64,000 bases of DNA from Myxococcus stipitatus (GTDB lineage: Bacteria; Myxococcota; Myxococcia; Myxococcales; Myxococcaceae), in NCBI RefSeq assembly GCF_038561935.1, contig NZ_CP102770.1, forward strand, positions 6,138,001 through 6,202,000. Reading direction: 5' to 3'. The notes beneath the pieces are model-generated. The model was not told the DNA's origin. It made no database searches and was given only the letters and a program-made list of their open reading frames with translations. How positions within the stretch are numbered: position 1 is the stretch's first letter; each line of letters starts with the position of its first letter. Made by a program: the position numbers and the translations under genes. Shown here one piece after another: positions 6,542 to 18,080 of the stretch.

Positions 6542-8596
6542 TCAATCCAAGGACGACTCGGAGTGCTGGGTGGGAGGAGGCTGCTCGTCAGTGCCGCCCA
6601 CCGGGTGCGCGGAGATGACCTGGCGGGCTTCGGGGTGGAGCATCCCCCGCTGGGCCACCACCTTGGGCCCCAGGATGGACACCATGGTGTCCTCCTCCAC
6701 CACCTCCACGGCGAGCAGCCGCGCCGCCAGCGCCTGCACCTTGTCCTTGTGGGTGGTGAGCACCTCCCGGGCCCGGTCCAGCGCTTCGCTGACGAGCTTG
6801 CGCACCTCTTCGTCAATCATCCGCGCGGTCTGCTCGGAGTAGGTGCGTGACTCGGGCATGCCCGCGGAGCGCAGGAAGTTGGGGCCGTGGTCCGCGCTCA
6901 GCGCCACGGGGCCCAGCGTGCTCATGCCGTAGTCGCGCACCATCAGCCGGGCGACCTCCGTGGCCTGGCGGATGTCGTTGGAGGCGCCCGTGGACACCTC
7001 GCCGATGAAGATCTCCTCCGACGCGCGCCCGCCCATCATCCCCGCCATCTTGTCGCGCAGCTCGTCCAGCGACATGAGGTAGCGGTCCTCCAGCGGCAGG
7101 GACATGGTGTAGCCCAGCGCCGCCAGGCCTCGAGGGATGATGGAGACCTTCGTCACCCGCTCGGCGTGCGGCAGCATCCAGCCCACCACCGCGTGCCCGG
7201 CTTCGTGGTGCGCGACAATCTCCTTCTCACGCTCGTTCATCCGGCGGTTCTTCTTCTCCAGGCCCGCGACGACACGCTCGATGGCCTCCTCGAAGTCCGC
7301 CCGGGTCACCGCGTCGCGGTTGCGCCGCGCCGCCAGCAGCGCCGCCTCGTTCACCACGTTGGCCAGGTCCGCGCCCGCGAAGCCCGGCGTGCGCGCGGCG
7401 ATGGTCTTCAGGTCCACGTCCGGCCCCAGCTTCACGCCCCGGGCATGAATCTCCAGCACCCGCTCCCGCCCCCGCTTGTCGGGACGGTCCACCAGCACCT
7501 GCCGGTCGAAGCGGCCCGGCCGCATGAGCGCGCTGTCGAGAATCTCCGGCCGGTTGGTCGCCGCCAGGATGATGAGCCCCGCGCGGCTGTCGAACCCGTC
7601 CATCTCCGCGAGCAGCTGGTTGAGCGTCTGCTCGCGCTCGTCATGTCCCCCCGCGATGCCCGCGTTGCGGCTCTTGCCGATGGCGTCCAGCTCGTCGATG
7701 AAGATGATGCACGGGGCCTTCGCCGTGGCCTGCGCGAACAGGTCCCGGACGCGCGCGGCGCCCACGCCCACGAACATCTCCACGAACTCCGAGCCGGAGA
7801 GGCTGAAGAAGGGCACGCCCGCCTCGCCCGCCACCGCGCGCGCCAGCAGCGTCTTGCCCGTGCCGGGCGGCCCCACGAGCAGCACGCCCTTGGGGATGCG
7901 ACCGCCCAGGCGGCGGAACTTCTCCGGCGTCTTGAGGAACTCGACGATTTCGCGCAGTTCCTCCACGGCCTCGTCGACGCCAGCCACGTCCTTGAAGCCC
8001 ACGCCGGTGTCGGCCTCCGCCTGCACCTTGGCGCGCGTCTTCCCGAAGCTCATGACGCTCTGCGGACCCTGGCCGATACCGCCCGCCACCCGCCGCATCA
8101 TGAAGCTCCAGAAGAGGAAGAACAGACCCAGCGGCAGGAGCCATATCCACAGCGCCTCCCCCAGGCCCGACTGCGGCACCGCCTCGAACTGGACACCCTT
8201 CTGCTCCAGGAGCGGGACGAGCGACTCGTCCCCCTGGACGCGGTAGGCCATCCACGGCAGCGCGCTGGGCTCTCCGCGCAGCGGCCGCTGCTCCCCTTGA
8301 GGCTGCGGGGGAGGCTGGGCCGTGTCCTTGAGGAAGCCCTTCACCCACTCGTTGGAGATCTGGACCCGGCTGAAGTTGCCGGACTCCACCGCGTCGCGGA
8401 ACTGGCTGTAGCTGACCCGGCGTACTCCCGCGTCCTGGAAGACATTCCGGAACAGGAGGAAGCCCAACACGAGCAGCAAGATGTAGCCCAGGGGTGAGCC
8501 GAACTTGAACCCCTTGCCCGGCGTCCCTGGCTTGTCGGACTTCTTTCCGCGCGGACCCATCCCCGGCGGGAGCTCCTGTGGCTTCATCGTCGGCAC
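6542..8596 (-). CDS. ftsH: FtsH-family membrane AAA+ zinc protease (first of two in window)
   Basis: Inner-membrane protease of 684 residues that degrades unassembled membrane proteins and some soluble regulators. It has a Pro/Gly/Lys-rich 30-residue leader, TM1 about 35-55, a periplasmic domain with a Pro/Gln-rich loop, and TM2 about 149-167. The AAA domain has Walker A GPPGTGKT (242-249), Walker B IIFIDE (297-302) and the second region of homology ending RPGRFDR (359-365). The protease motif HEAGH is at 464-468. The start may instead be the ATG at 8587. It diverges from the second copy at 29978 in the leader and periplasmic domain and is linked to grpE and a protease rather than to tilS/folP, suggesting a specialised paralogue. 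Confidence 0.94.
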   Translation of the reverse strand: MPTMKPQELPPGMGPRGKKSDKPGTPGKGFKFGSPLGYILLLVLGFLLFRNVFQDAGVRRVSYSQFRDAVESGNFSRVQISNEWVKGFLKDTAQPPPQPQGEQRPLRGEPSALPWMAYRVQGDESLVPLLEQKGVQFEAVPQSGLGEALWIWLLPLGLFFLFWSFMMRRVAGGIGQGPQSVMSFGKTRAKVQAEADTGVGFKDVAGVDEAVEELREIVEFLKTPEKFRRLGGRIPKGVLLVGPPGTGKTLLARAVAGEAGVPFFSLSGSEFVEMFVGVGAARVRDLFAQATAKAPCIIFIDELDAIGKSRNAGIAGGHDEREQTLNQLLAEMDGFDSRAGLIILAATNRPEILDSALMRPGRFDRQVLVDRPDKRGRERVLEIHARGVKLGPDVDLKTIAARTPGFAGADLANVVNEAALLAARRNRDAVTRADFEEAIERVVAGLEKKNRRMNEREKEIVAHHEAGHAVVGWMLPHAERVTKVSIIPRGLAALGYTMSLPLEDRYLMSLDELRDKMAGMMGGRASEEIFIGEVSTGASNDIRQATEVARLMVRDYGMSTLGPVALSADHGPNFLRSAGMPESRTYSEQTARMIDEEVRKLVSEALDRAREVLTTHKDKVQALAARLLAVEVVEEDTMVSILGPKVVAQRGMLHPEARQVISAHPVGGTDEQPPPTQHSESSLD

Positions 8597-8736
8597 GCTC
8601 GCCCTCCCCCTCCCCGCGCATTCGAGCCCCGTGCGCGAATGGCGTCACCTGCAACCGCGAAAAGATGTTCACCGACGAGGGAGCGTCAACCCGTCGGCCC
8701 GCCTTCGCGCTACCCCGTGACGGCGCAGTCGAGAGA

Positions 8737-9672
8737 TCAGCGACACCCGACGTGCCACAACGGTTGGCCGCTGAACTCCGTGCCCAGGAGGTACCCGTCC
8801 CCGTCAGGGAGATAGGAGACGGCCTCTGCCTGAGCCTGGCTGGCGCCTGGTACCTCCACGAGCGAGCCCCGCAGGAGCGACTCCAGGTTCTCCGCGCCCG
8901 GTTGTCGAAGCTCCCAGACCCGCGAGTACGTGCGCACGAGCAACCGCTGCCCGGAGGGATGGAGCGACACGGCCGTGGTGACACGGTCCACGCCCCCCGG
9001 CGCCACCAGGGTGCCCAGCTTCGTCGCCTGGGTGACGACACCTGGCGCAAGGCCATCCAGCGCGTACACATCCCCCAGCGAGCGCCGCGTCTTCGTGATG
9101 ACGGCCAGCCGCCCGGAGCGAGGGTCCGCCACCAGCGCCTCCGCGTCATGCGCTTCATCCGGATACTTGAAGGCCAGCGCCTCCACTCGCACCGAGGCAT
9201 CGCCCAGCGCGTCCGGCTCCGGCAGCCGGTACAGCCGCACCTCGTCGCGCAGCTCGAAGTTGTCGCCGATGTCGGCCAGGAAGACACAGGTGCGGGCGCT
9301 GCCCGGCGAGCACGGCGCCACCGCCACGTCCTCCACGTCGCGAGGGTTCGCGCCGGTGAGCTTCAGCCGCGCTCGCACGCGGCCCGACTCGTCGATGGCG
9401 AACAGCTCGAAGTCGTTGCCCGAGTCGTTGTGTGCCCAGAACACGCCCGGGTAGCGGGCGCTGGCGGCCAGGCCGGAGAGCTCCGGCAGCTCCCGCGGCA
9501 CCGAGCCCGTCTGTCGGGGGGCACCATAGGCATCACAGCCCGGCATGCCCAGGGCGGGAGGGGGGGTGCCGGCGTCCCGGGGCTCGGCGTCCGAGGGCAT
9601 GGGCTTGGGACGGGAACATGCGACCAGCAGCCCCCAGCACAGCACCACCGCCCATGCCCACCGCCCCCCCAT
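8737..9672 (-). CDS. Lipoprotein with probable beta-propeller fold
   Basis: A 311-residue lipoprotein: basic-poor start, hydrophobic segment and lipobox LLVAC at about residue 19, followed by a Pro-rich linker. The body contains repeated blade-like strands (LSGLAAS...FWAHNDSGNDFELFAID, DVEDVAV, DAEALVADP, LAVITKT), resembling SdiA-regulated or phytase-like six-bladed propellers that often bind calcium. No enzyme activity can be assigned. The ATG at 9672 follows the Nudix stop by one nucleotide, so the two genes are translationally adjacent and surely co-transcribed; a longer frame into the Nudix gene is rejected. Confidence 0.75.
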   Translation of the reverse strand: MGGRWAWAVVLCWGLLVACSRPKPMPSDAEPRDAGTPPPALGMPGCDAYGAPRQTGSVPRELPELSGLAASARYPGVFWAHNDSGNDFELFAIDESGRVRARLKLTGANPRDVEDVAVAPCSPGSARTCVFLADIGDNFELRDEVRLYRLPEPDALGDASVRVEALAFKYPDEAHDAEALVADPRSGRLAVITKTRRSLGDVYALDGLAPGVVTQATKLGTLVAPGGVDRVTTAVSLHPSGQRLLVRTYSRVWELRQPGAENLESLLRGSLVEVPGASQAQAEAVSYLPDGDGYLLGTEFSGQPLWHVGCR

Positions 9673-9673
9673 G

Positions 9674-10081
9674 TCAGCCGTCCAGCCCCAGCAGCTTCGC
9701 GAGCGTCTTGGAGTCGGCATCGGGGAAGCGGTACTGCGACATCTCCTCCAACGTCACCCACCGGTGGTCATTCACGCGCAGGTGGCGGATGTGGTGCTCC
9801 GACTCCGCCAGCCGGCAGTGGAACACCCGGAAGTCGATGTCATAGGTGGGATACTCGTGGCGGGTGTGCATGGCCTGGTCCAGCACCTCGACGGCGACGC
9901 CCATCTCCTCGCGAATCTCGCGGGCCAGGGCCTCCGGGTCGCTTTCGCCCTCCTCCACACGTCCGCCGGGAAACTCCCACAGCAGGGGAAGCGACGCGGT
10001 GGGGGGGCGCTGGGTGATGAGGTAGCGTCCCTGCTCGTTCTCGAGCATCGCACCGACGACGCGGACGTGGCGACGGGCCAT
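9674..10081 (-). CDS. Nudix hydrolase, MutT-like (d)NTP pyrophosphohydrolase
   Basis: A 135-residue single Nudix domain. The full Nudix box G-x5-E-x7-REUxEExGU is present from G40 to V62 (G40, E46, R54-E55, E58-E59, G61). The W35-E36-F37-P38-G39-G40 entrance and the C-terminal acidic/Trp segment HRWVTLEEM resemble MutT/8-oxo-dGTPases that sanitise nucleotide pools in the cytosol; the exact substrate is unproven. The ATG at 10081 has AGGAG 9 nt upstream. The frame remains open far upstream only because of GC bias. It is the first gene of a pair with the lipoprotein gene downstream. Confidence 0.9.
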   Translation of the reverse strand: MARRHVRVVGAMLENEQGRYLITQRPPTASLPLLWEFPGGRVEEGESDPEALAREIREEMGVAVEVLDQAMHTRHEYPTYDIDFRVFHCRLAESEHHIRHLRVNDHRWVTLEEMSQYRFPDADSKTLAKLLGLDG

Positions 10082-10369
10082 TCTTCGCTTCTCCTGTCTG
10101 CTGGGCAGGCCAAGGGGGAGGGGCGGCCTAACACAGCCCCCACCCGGCGCCAATGCCGCAAGCCTCCCGTGGCCAGCGTGGACATGGGCCGGGCGGGCGC
10201 CCACCCCACCTCGGGGGTCCCCCGTGTCCCTCCTCTCGCCGAGCGGCCCCCCTCCCGGTCCACCCACCTCCGACTCGAGCCCCTCCCCAGTGTTGGAGGC
10301 CATGCGTCGGAGCGCGGCCATGTGGTGAATTGGGTGACGAGCGGGCCGGATGGCGTCATGCTCGGGGAC

Positions 10370-10606
10370 ATGAAGACGAGTCGCGCGGAAAGGGCCGAGG
10401 TGCTCGGGGCAGCACTGAAGGCCGCCCGCCAACAGGCGGGGCTCGGGATGGAAGAGGTCGCCGAGCGTCTGGAAATGCCCGTGGAGGTCCTCGCCCGGGT
10501 GGAGCGCGGGGTGATGGTGCCCACCATCTCCACCCTGACGCGGCTGTGCGTCATCCTCAAGCTGGACCCGGACACGCTGCCGGACCTGCCTGAGATGAGT
10601 GACTGA
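10370..10606 (+). CDS. Small XRE-type helix-turn-helix regulator
   Basis: A 78-residue protein that is almost only a Cro/CI-type HTH: RAERAEVLGAALKAARQQAG is the first helix, LGMEEVAERLEMPVEVLARVERG the helix-turn-helix, and PTISTLTRLCVILKLDPDTL the last helices. Most likely a dimeric DNA-binding repressor or activator; no ligand domain is present. The start is uncertain between the ATG at 10370 (CGGGGA close upstream) and the ATG at 10358. It lies divergent from the Nudix gene and 30 nt before the metallo-beta-lactamase gene, with which it may be co-transcribed. Confidence 0.75.
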   Translation: MKTSRAERAEVLGAALKAARQQAGLGMEEVAERLEMPVEVLARVERGVMVPTISTLTRLCVILKLDPDTLPDLPEMSD

Positions 10607-10636
10607 TTCACCCAGGGGGCCCGGTACGCTGGGCCC

Positions 10637-12028
10637 ATGGCCACCCTTCACTTCCTCGGCGCCGCGGGCACTGTCACCGGTTCGAAGTTCCTCCTCGAGC
10701 ATGATGGTCAGCAGGTGCTCGTGGACTGTGGGCTCTTCCAGGGACAGAAGGAGCTGCGGCAGCGCAACTGGCAGCCGTTGCCCCTGCCCGCGCTCGAGCT
10801 CGATGCCATCGTCCTGACGCACGCGCACATCGACCATACGGGCGGCCTGCCCCGTGTGATTCGAGAGGGATTCGACGGCCCCATCTTCACCACGCCCGGC
10901 ACGCGCGACCTCACCGCGCTGCTCCTGCCGGACTCCGCACATCTGCAAGAGGAGGAGGCGCGGTACGCGAACAAGGAAGGCTATTCCAGACACCGTCCCG
11001 CGCTGCCGCTCTACACGGTGGCGGACGCGGAGCGCGCGGTGGGGATGATGGAGACCTTCGGGTATGGACGGCCGAAGGAGATTGTCCCGGGCATCACCCT
11101 CACCTTCTATCGGGCGGGTCACATCCTGGGGTCCGCGGTGTGTGTGTTCGACTTGAAGAGCACGCGGCAGCGCGTGGTCTTCAGCGGGGACCTGGGGCGC
11201 TACAACGCGCCGATCCTGAGAGATCCGCAGAGCGTCGACTCAGCGACGACGCTGGTCGTCGAGAGCACGTATGGGGACCGGCAGCACCGTGACTTGAATC
11301 CCATGGATGCGCTGTGCGAGGCGGTGCAGGGCGCGTTCGACCGAGGGGGCGTGGTGGTGATTCCCGCGTTCGCGGTGGGGCGCACGCAGGAGCTGCTCTA
11401 TCACCTGCGGCATCTGGAGGAGGCGGGGCGCATCCCGGTGGTGGAGGTGTTCGTGGACTCGCCGATGGCGTGTGACGCGACGCCCGTCTACCTGGCGCAC
11501 CCGGAGGAGCATGACCTGGTGATGAAGTCGCTGGTGGAGCGCGGGGTGTCACCGCTGGCGACGAAGCGGACGCGGTTCGTCACGTCGGCGAGGGAGAGCA
11601 AGGCGCTGAACCAGGTGCAGGGGCCCGCGGTCATCATCTCCGCGTCGGGAATGGCGACGGGTGGGCGAGTGCTGCACCACTTGAAGCACCGGCTGCCGGA
11701 TCCTCGGAACACGGTGTTGTTCGTGGGGTACCAGTCCGTGGGCTCGCGAGGGCGGCGGCTGTTGGATGGGGAGAAGGAGGCGCGCATCCACGGGCAGCTC
11801 GTGCCGGTGGCGGCGGAGATTCGCACGGTGAGCGGGTTCTCGGCGCACGCGGACTGGACGGAGACGATGCGCTGGATGGAGGGGTTTGATTCACCGCCTC
11901 GGCAGACCTTGCTGGTGCATGGCGAGCCGGAGGCGCTGGAGGCGCTGCGCCGGCGCGTCCAGTCGCGAGGCTGGAATGCCTATGTCCCTGGCTACCTGGA
12001 GAAGGTGGAGCTGGAGCTCGCGGCCTGA
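10637..12028 (+). CDS. MBL-fold beta-CASP RNA-processing exonuclease-like protein
   Basis: A 463-residue protein. The metallo-beta-lactamase motif HxHxDH (H62-A-H64-I-D66-H67) binds two zinc ions. Further ligands are the His of AGHILG and the Asp of SGDLGRY. A beta-CASP insertion and the RMMBL C-terminal part (ISASGMATGGR, then GFSAHADW) follow. This is the arrangement of CPSF73/YSH1-like bacterial ribonucleases, which cut or trim RNA in the cytosol. RNase J proper is longer and different in its C-terminus. It starts with ATG, has no leader, and ends 7 nt from the convergent gene at 12035 with no evident terminator between. Confidence 0.9.
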   Translation: MATLHFLGAAGTVTGSKFLLEHDGQQVLVDCGLFQGQKELRQRNWQPLPLPALELDAIVLTHAHIDHTGGLPRVIREGFDGPIFTTPGTRDLTALLLPDSAHLQEEEARYANKEGYSRHRPALPLYTVADAERAVGMMETFGYGRPKEIVPGITLTFYRAGHILGSAVCVFDLKSTRQRVVFSGDLGRYNAPILRDPQSVDSATTLVVESTYGDRQHRDLNPMDALCEAVQGAFDRGGVVVIPAFAVGRTQELLYHLRHLEEAGRIPVVEVFVDSPMACDATPVYLAHPEEHDLVMKSLVERGVSPLATKRTRFVTSARESKALNQVQGPAVIISASGMATGGRVLHHLKHRLPDPRNTVLFVGYQSVGSRGRRLLDGEKEARIHGQLVPVAAEIRTVSGFSAHADWTETMRWMEGFDSPPRQTLLVHGEPEALEALRRRVQSRGWNAYVPGYLEKVELELAA

Positions 12029-12034
12029 GCGGGA

Positions 12035-15000
12035 CTACGTGCGCCCTGGGCGCTCTCCGGAGTGGAGTGACCACCGGACGACGAAGTCCGGTGCATCCGG
12101 GGCGTGACTGGAGGCATGGGCCAGGAGGGAGGGCCGGGTGTCTCCGGTCCAGAGGCTGGCGAAGTCGCCGAGCCACCACTGCGAGAAGGACCGTGCGGCG
12201 CGCGCGACGGCGTCTCGAGGGACGCTGGTGAGAGAGCGCTGGGTTTCCATCAGCTCGCGCACGAGTCGCGCGGGGAGCAGCCAGCACTCGGCGCGAGGGA
12301 CTGGTGGGACGAGGAACAGACAGAAGGCGGACTCGGTGCGAGCGAGCATCGTGTCGATGTGCTCACGGCCGATTCGGAAGTGAGGCTCCCACTGGCCTTC
12401 TCCGCGCTGCACCAGCTTCACGACATGCACGAGCGAGACGCGCTCCGTGCGCACGAAGCCGTCGACGTTGGCATCGAGGATGAAGGCGACCTCGGTGCCG
12501 GAGACGGAGTGCGCGGAGCCACGGCGGCGCGAGCCCCTTCCCTTCCCTCGCTTGCTCCGGGCTGGAGTCGGCGCGGGAGTGGCATCCACCGGTTCTTCAT
12601 CCGGGAGTCGAGCATCGGCGCCCGAGGAGTTCGTCGGCGCGAACAGCGGAGGCAGGACCTCGCCGTCGTCCACGGCGGGCTCCTCCGAGGCGATGGGCGG
12701 ACCTGCTTCGACAGACGCGGGCGGCACCTCCGCTGCGTCGAGAGAACCTTCGTTGCCGACGGAGTCTGCGGCTGACGCCAGGACTTCAGGCGCCTCGTCA
12801 CGCCCATCCATCGTCGAAGAGGGGCTCTCGTGGACTGGCGTGGGCAACACCTCTTCGGCCTCGCGCGAAACAGTCCCTGCGCTGGAAGCATCCGTCGCGG
12901 TGATGCGCTGACGCGTCCCCTCGTCGCCCTCCGGACTCGAGTCGACGGATGCAGCCGTCACGACGTTGTGGGCCGACACGGGCAGAACGCCTTCAGCGAC
13001 GAGTCCATCTGTCGGGGCAATGAGCCGCGACGGCTCTTCACTCCCCTCCGCGGCAACCCCTGTCAGAGCGTCGGCATGAGCATGGCTGAGCTTGTGAGCC
13101 GTCGTCTCTTGCAGCCCCATTTCAGATGGAGGTCCACCCGTCGGAACATGGAATTGAGGTGGCTCCTCATTCCCCTCCGGAACCACTGCTCCCGACAGCG
13201 CTGGGTGTCGAGGGTTGTCCTCACCGACTTCGTGAGTTCGGTCCTCGAGAAGCTGCGAGTGGACCTCCTGCTTCGGCGGATGGCCTTCGCCAGCGAGTTC
13301 ACGCGGCGAAGCGAAAGGCTCAGGCAATTCCTCCTGGCGCTCCGATGCAACCTCCGTCGTCTCCCCAGTGGCAGCGAGACTGCTCCCGTCGGTGGCCGAG
13401 GTTACCGCCCCGCCATCGAGGGCACTCCCCATCGAATCGCCAGTGTCGGCGGGTCCCGAGGACTCCTGCGACGGTCCTCCGTCATCGAAGCGCTCGGACG
13501 CCTCGTCATCGAGAGATGCATCGCCGGCCACGCTCTCGTCGATTGACGTCACCGACGAGAACCCCATGTCGAGGCGAACCCAGGCGTCCCCCGTTTGGGC
13601 GGAATCAACGGCGCCTTGCTCGAGGCCCCAATGCTCACCGGTCTCCGTCCCGACGCCCGCACCGTCCCCGTCCACCGGGGCCGCGTCCGCTGAAGCAGCA
13701 GCCACTCCGAACAGGTCACCCTGATCCGTCGCCACAGCCGGCTCCGCCTCGGGCTCGGCACCCCTCCCGCGACGAACCGTCAGCTCGAAGTCCAGCGGCG
13801 GAGGCTGCCCCTGGGCCAGCAAGGAGAACAGGTCCGCCTTCACGCGGCCCATCTCCTCTCGGAGTCCCTCCAACAGCGTCCCGACCAGCTCCACCGTGTC
13901 CTCGCGGAACAGCTCCGGGTAGCGCATGGAGAAGTCCGCCTCCACTCGCGCCACGGCACCGTGCGCCAGCTCCTCCAGGTCACGGTCCTTCAACCACGTC
14001 CTGCCGCCCATCGGCACCGCACGCGTCTGGTGCAGATGCCTGAGCGCCTCCGTGATGGACGCGGGAGCCACCGCTCCTGTGGGCGCGGCCTGAGGCACTT
14101 CCTTCCCCGCCCCCTGGAACCAGCGCTGCAACGTCCGGACACGCAGCCGGACCCGTGACGACGGATGGTCCTTCAGCTTGCGAATCTGCCGACGGTCCGT
14201 CTCCGTGCGCACCAGCGACAACACCGTGAGCTCGGCCTCGGACGAAGCCGCATCCGGCGCACACCACAGGAAGAACTCGATGGCCGCCTTGCGCAACATC
14301 GGCTTGCGCCCCACTCGCTCCGCCACCTCGTCACGCCACGCCGCGAGCTCATCCATGCCCGGCCGCGCCTCCGCCTTCAGCCGAGGCCACAGCTCCGCGC
14401 ACTCCTCCGCCAACCAGCACAGCTGCGCGAAGGCCGGGGCCAGCGGCTCCAACTTCGTGCGGATCCGCTTGCGTCTCTCGAACGCATCCGTGAGCCCCTT
14501 GCGCACCGAGGCACGGAACAGCCGCTCCTCCAGCCACACCAAGGTCAGCACGAGCCCCGGCTCACCCTTGCGCAGCGTCGCCAGGCAGTGGTCCACCACG
14601 AAGCGCGCCGGCCCCAGGTCCGCCGACGCCTCGAACTCACTTCCGACCAACGCGCCGAGCGCCCCGCGCAGCCCATCCACCGGAGGCGCATCGAACCGCC
14701 CCAGCAGCTCGCACAGATTCTCCACCACCGCCGGAGAGCCGCCCACCTCCAGCGTCCGCGCCAGCAATACGCCCGCGCGCTCGCACCACTCCGGCTCCTT
14801 GCGCCCGTTCGGATAGCACGCGAGGAACCCACGCATCCCTCCACGGCCCTCGGGAGCCGTGGCCAGCGAGAACAACCGCTCCGCGAGAATCTCCGACGCC
14901 TCCGCCCAGGGGATGCGCGACGCGCGACTCCGGATGAACTCCGCGAGCTTGTCCCGTCCGCCCTCCGCCGTCGCCGGCAAGAGCGCGCGAAGCTGCTCCA

Positions 15001-15547
15001 ACATCCCGATGGCCTTCGCGCCCGTCGCCATCACCCGCTTGAGGTCCAGCTCCACCGACTCCATGAACCGCAGGACGCTCCCGTTGAACGTGCACGGGAC
15101 TCGGCCCACCAACGCCCCCAAGGAGTCCGGATGGCGCTTCACGATGCGCGTGAGCACCGAGGACACCGTGGCCTCTGTCTCCCGCAGCAGCCGGGTGGCG
15201 ACCTCCATCTCGCCCGCCGCCCTCAGCGCCGACAGCATCGCCGCCTGACGCGACAGCAAACGCTCCAGCAGCCCCGAGGGCGCCACCGCGTACGGCCACA
15301 GCAGCTCACCGCACGAGCCCACCAGGAACATCAGCTCCGCGAGTCCTCGCTCTCCTTGCGCCAGCCGAGCCCACGCGGCGAGCTGCGCCTGGTTGCGCTC
15401 CTCCAGCGACGCCCCGCTCACCCACTGCGCGAAGGACTCCGCGCGCTGGACGGACGCAGCCACCGCCTCGGCATCGGGCGTGGCGGCGACTCCCTCATAG
15501 AGCGGCCGGAGCGACTCCGGCCATGCGGCTTCACCAGACGGGTGCAT
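12035..15547 (-). CDS. Large unrecognised protein: helical N-domain, repeat-bearing acidic linker, C-terminal alpha/beta domain
   Basis: 1170 residues with no family I recognise. Residues 1 to about 595 are Leu/Ala/Glu-rich and predicted helical, possibly HEAT-like. Residues about 596-1010 form a disordered Ser/Glu/Asp/Pro-rich linker with a degenerate 40-43 residue repeat built around EGxEEP and PT(D/G)G. A basic patch RSKRGKGRGSRRRGS precedes a compact C-domain (about 1013-1170) whose order E-V-A-F-I-L-D, a second acidic turn DANVDG and the strand VSLVHVVK recalls PD-(D/E)XK nucleases; that comparison is only suggestive. Fifteen nucleotides downstream of the molybdoenzyme gene, so probably in one operon. 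Start ATG at 15547; the ribosome site is unclear. Confidence 0.75.
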   Translation of the reverse strand: MHPSGEAAWPESLRPLYEGVAATPDAEAVAASVQRAESFAQWVSGASLEERNQAQLAAWARLAQGERGLAELMFLVGSCGELLWPYAVAPSGLLERLLSRQAAMLSALRAAGEMEVATRLLRETEATVSSVLTRIVKRHPDSLGALVGRVPCTFNGSVLRFMESVELDLKRVMATGAKAIGMLEQLRALLPATAEGGRDKLAEFIRSRASRIPWAEASEILAERLFSLATAPEGRGGMRGFLACYPNGRKEPEWCERAGVLLARTLEVGGSPAVVENLCELLGRFDAPPVDGLRGALGALVGSEFEASADLGPARFVVDHCLATLRKGEPGLVLTLVWLEERLFRASVRKGLTDAFERRKRIRTKLEPLAPAFAQLCWLAEECAELWPRLKAEARPGMDELAAWRDEVAERVGRKPMLRKAAIEFFLWCAPDAASSEAELTVLSLVRTETDRRQIRKLKDHPSSRVRLRVRTLQRWFQGAGKEVPQAAPTGAVAPASITEALRHLHQTRAVPMGGRTWLKDRDLEELAHGAVARVEADFSMRYPELFREDTVELVGTLLEGLREEMGRVKADLFSLLAQGQPPPLDFELTVRRGRGAEPEAEPAVATDQGDLFGVAAASADAAPVDGDGAGVGTETGEHWGLEQGAVDSAQTGDAWVRLDMGFSSVTSIDESVAGDASLDDEASERFDDGGPSQESSGPADTGDSMGSALDGGAVTSATDGSSLAATGETTEVASERQEELPEPFASPRELAGEGHPPKQEVHSQLLEDRTHEVGEDNPRHPALSGAVVPEGNEEPPQFHVPTGGPPSEMGLQETTAHKLSHAHADALTGVAAEGSEEPSRLIAPTDGLVAEGVLPVSAHNVVTAASVDSSPEGDEGTRQRITATDASSAGTVSREAEEVLPTPVHESPSSTMDGRDEAPEVLASAADSVGNEGSLDAAEVPPASVEAGPPIASEEPAVDDGEVLPPLFAPTNSSGADARLPDEEPVDATPAPTPARSKRGKGRGSRRRGSAHSVSGTEVAFILDANVDGFVRTERVSLVHVVKLVQRGEGQWEPHFRIGREHIDTMLARTESAFCLFLVPPVPRAECWLLPARLVRELMETQRSLTSVPRDAVARAARSFSQWWLGDFASLWTGDTRPSLLAHASSHAPDAPDFVVRWSLHSGERPGRT

Positions 15548-15562
15548 GCGCGCTCACGGACC

Positions 15563-17941
<2,379 letters not shown>

Positions 17942-18080
17942 GCCCCGCCCTCCGGGTGCCATGCGGACGGTCGCCCGTCCGTGGCGCGCCCGACTCTACC
18001 GCGTTGCCGCGAACGCTCACGGTCAAAACCCTCCAGGGACAGGGCCCCCACGCGAGCCGATACCACAGGAGGCACAGGAC

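Noticed and set aside
6887..8497. Long plus-strand frame over the ftsH paralogue
   Set aside because: Shadow of the AAA protease; composition is typical of reversed GC-rich codons.
9674..11122. A 482-residue form of the Nudix protein
   Set aside because: Only the last 135 residues form the domain. The extension overlaps the XRE and MBL genes, and the ATG at 10081 has a good ribosome site.
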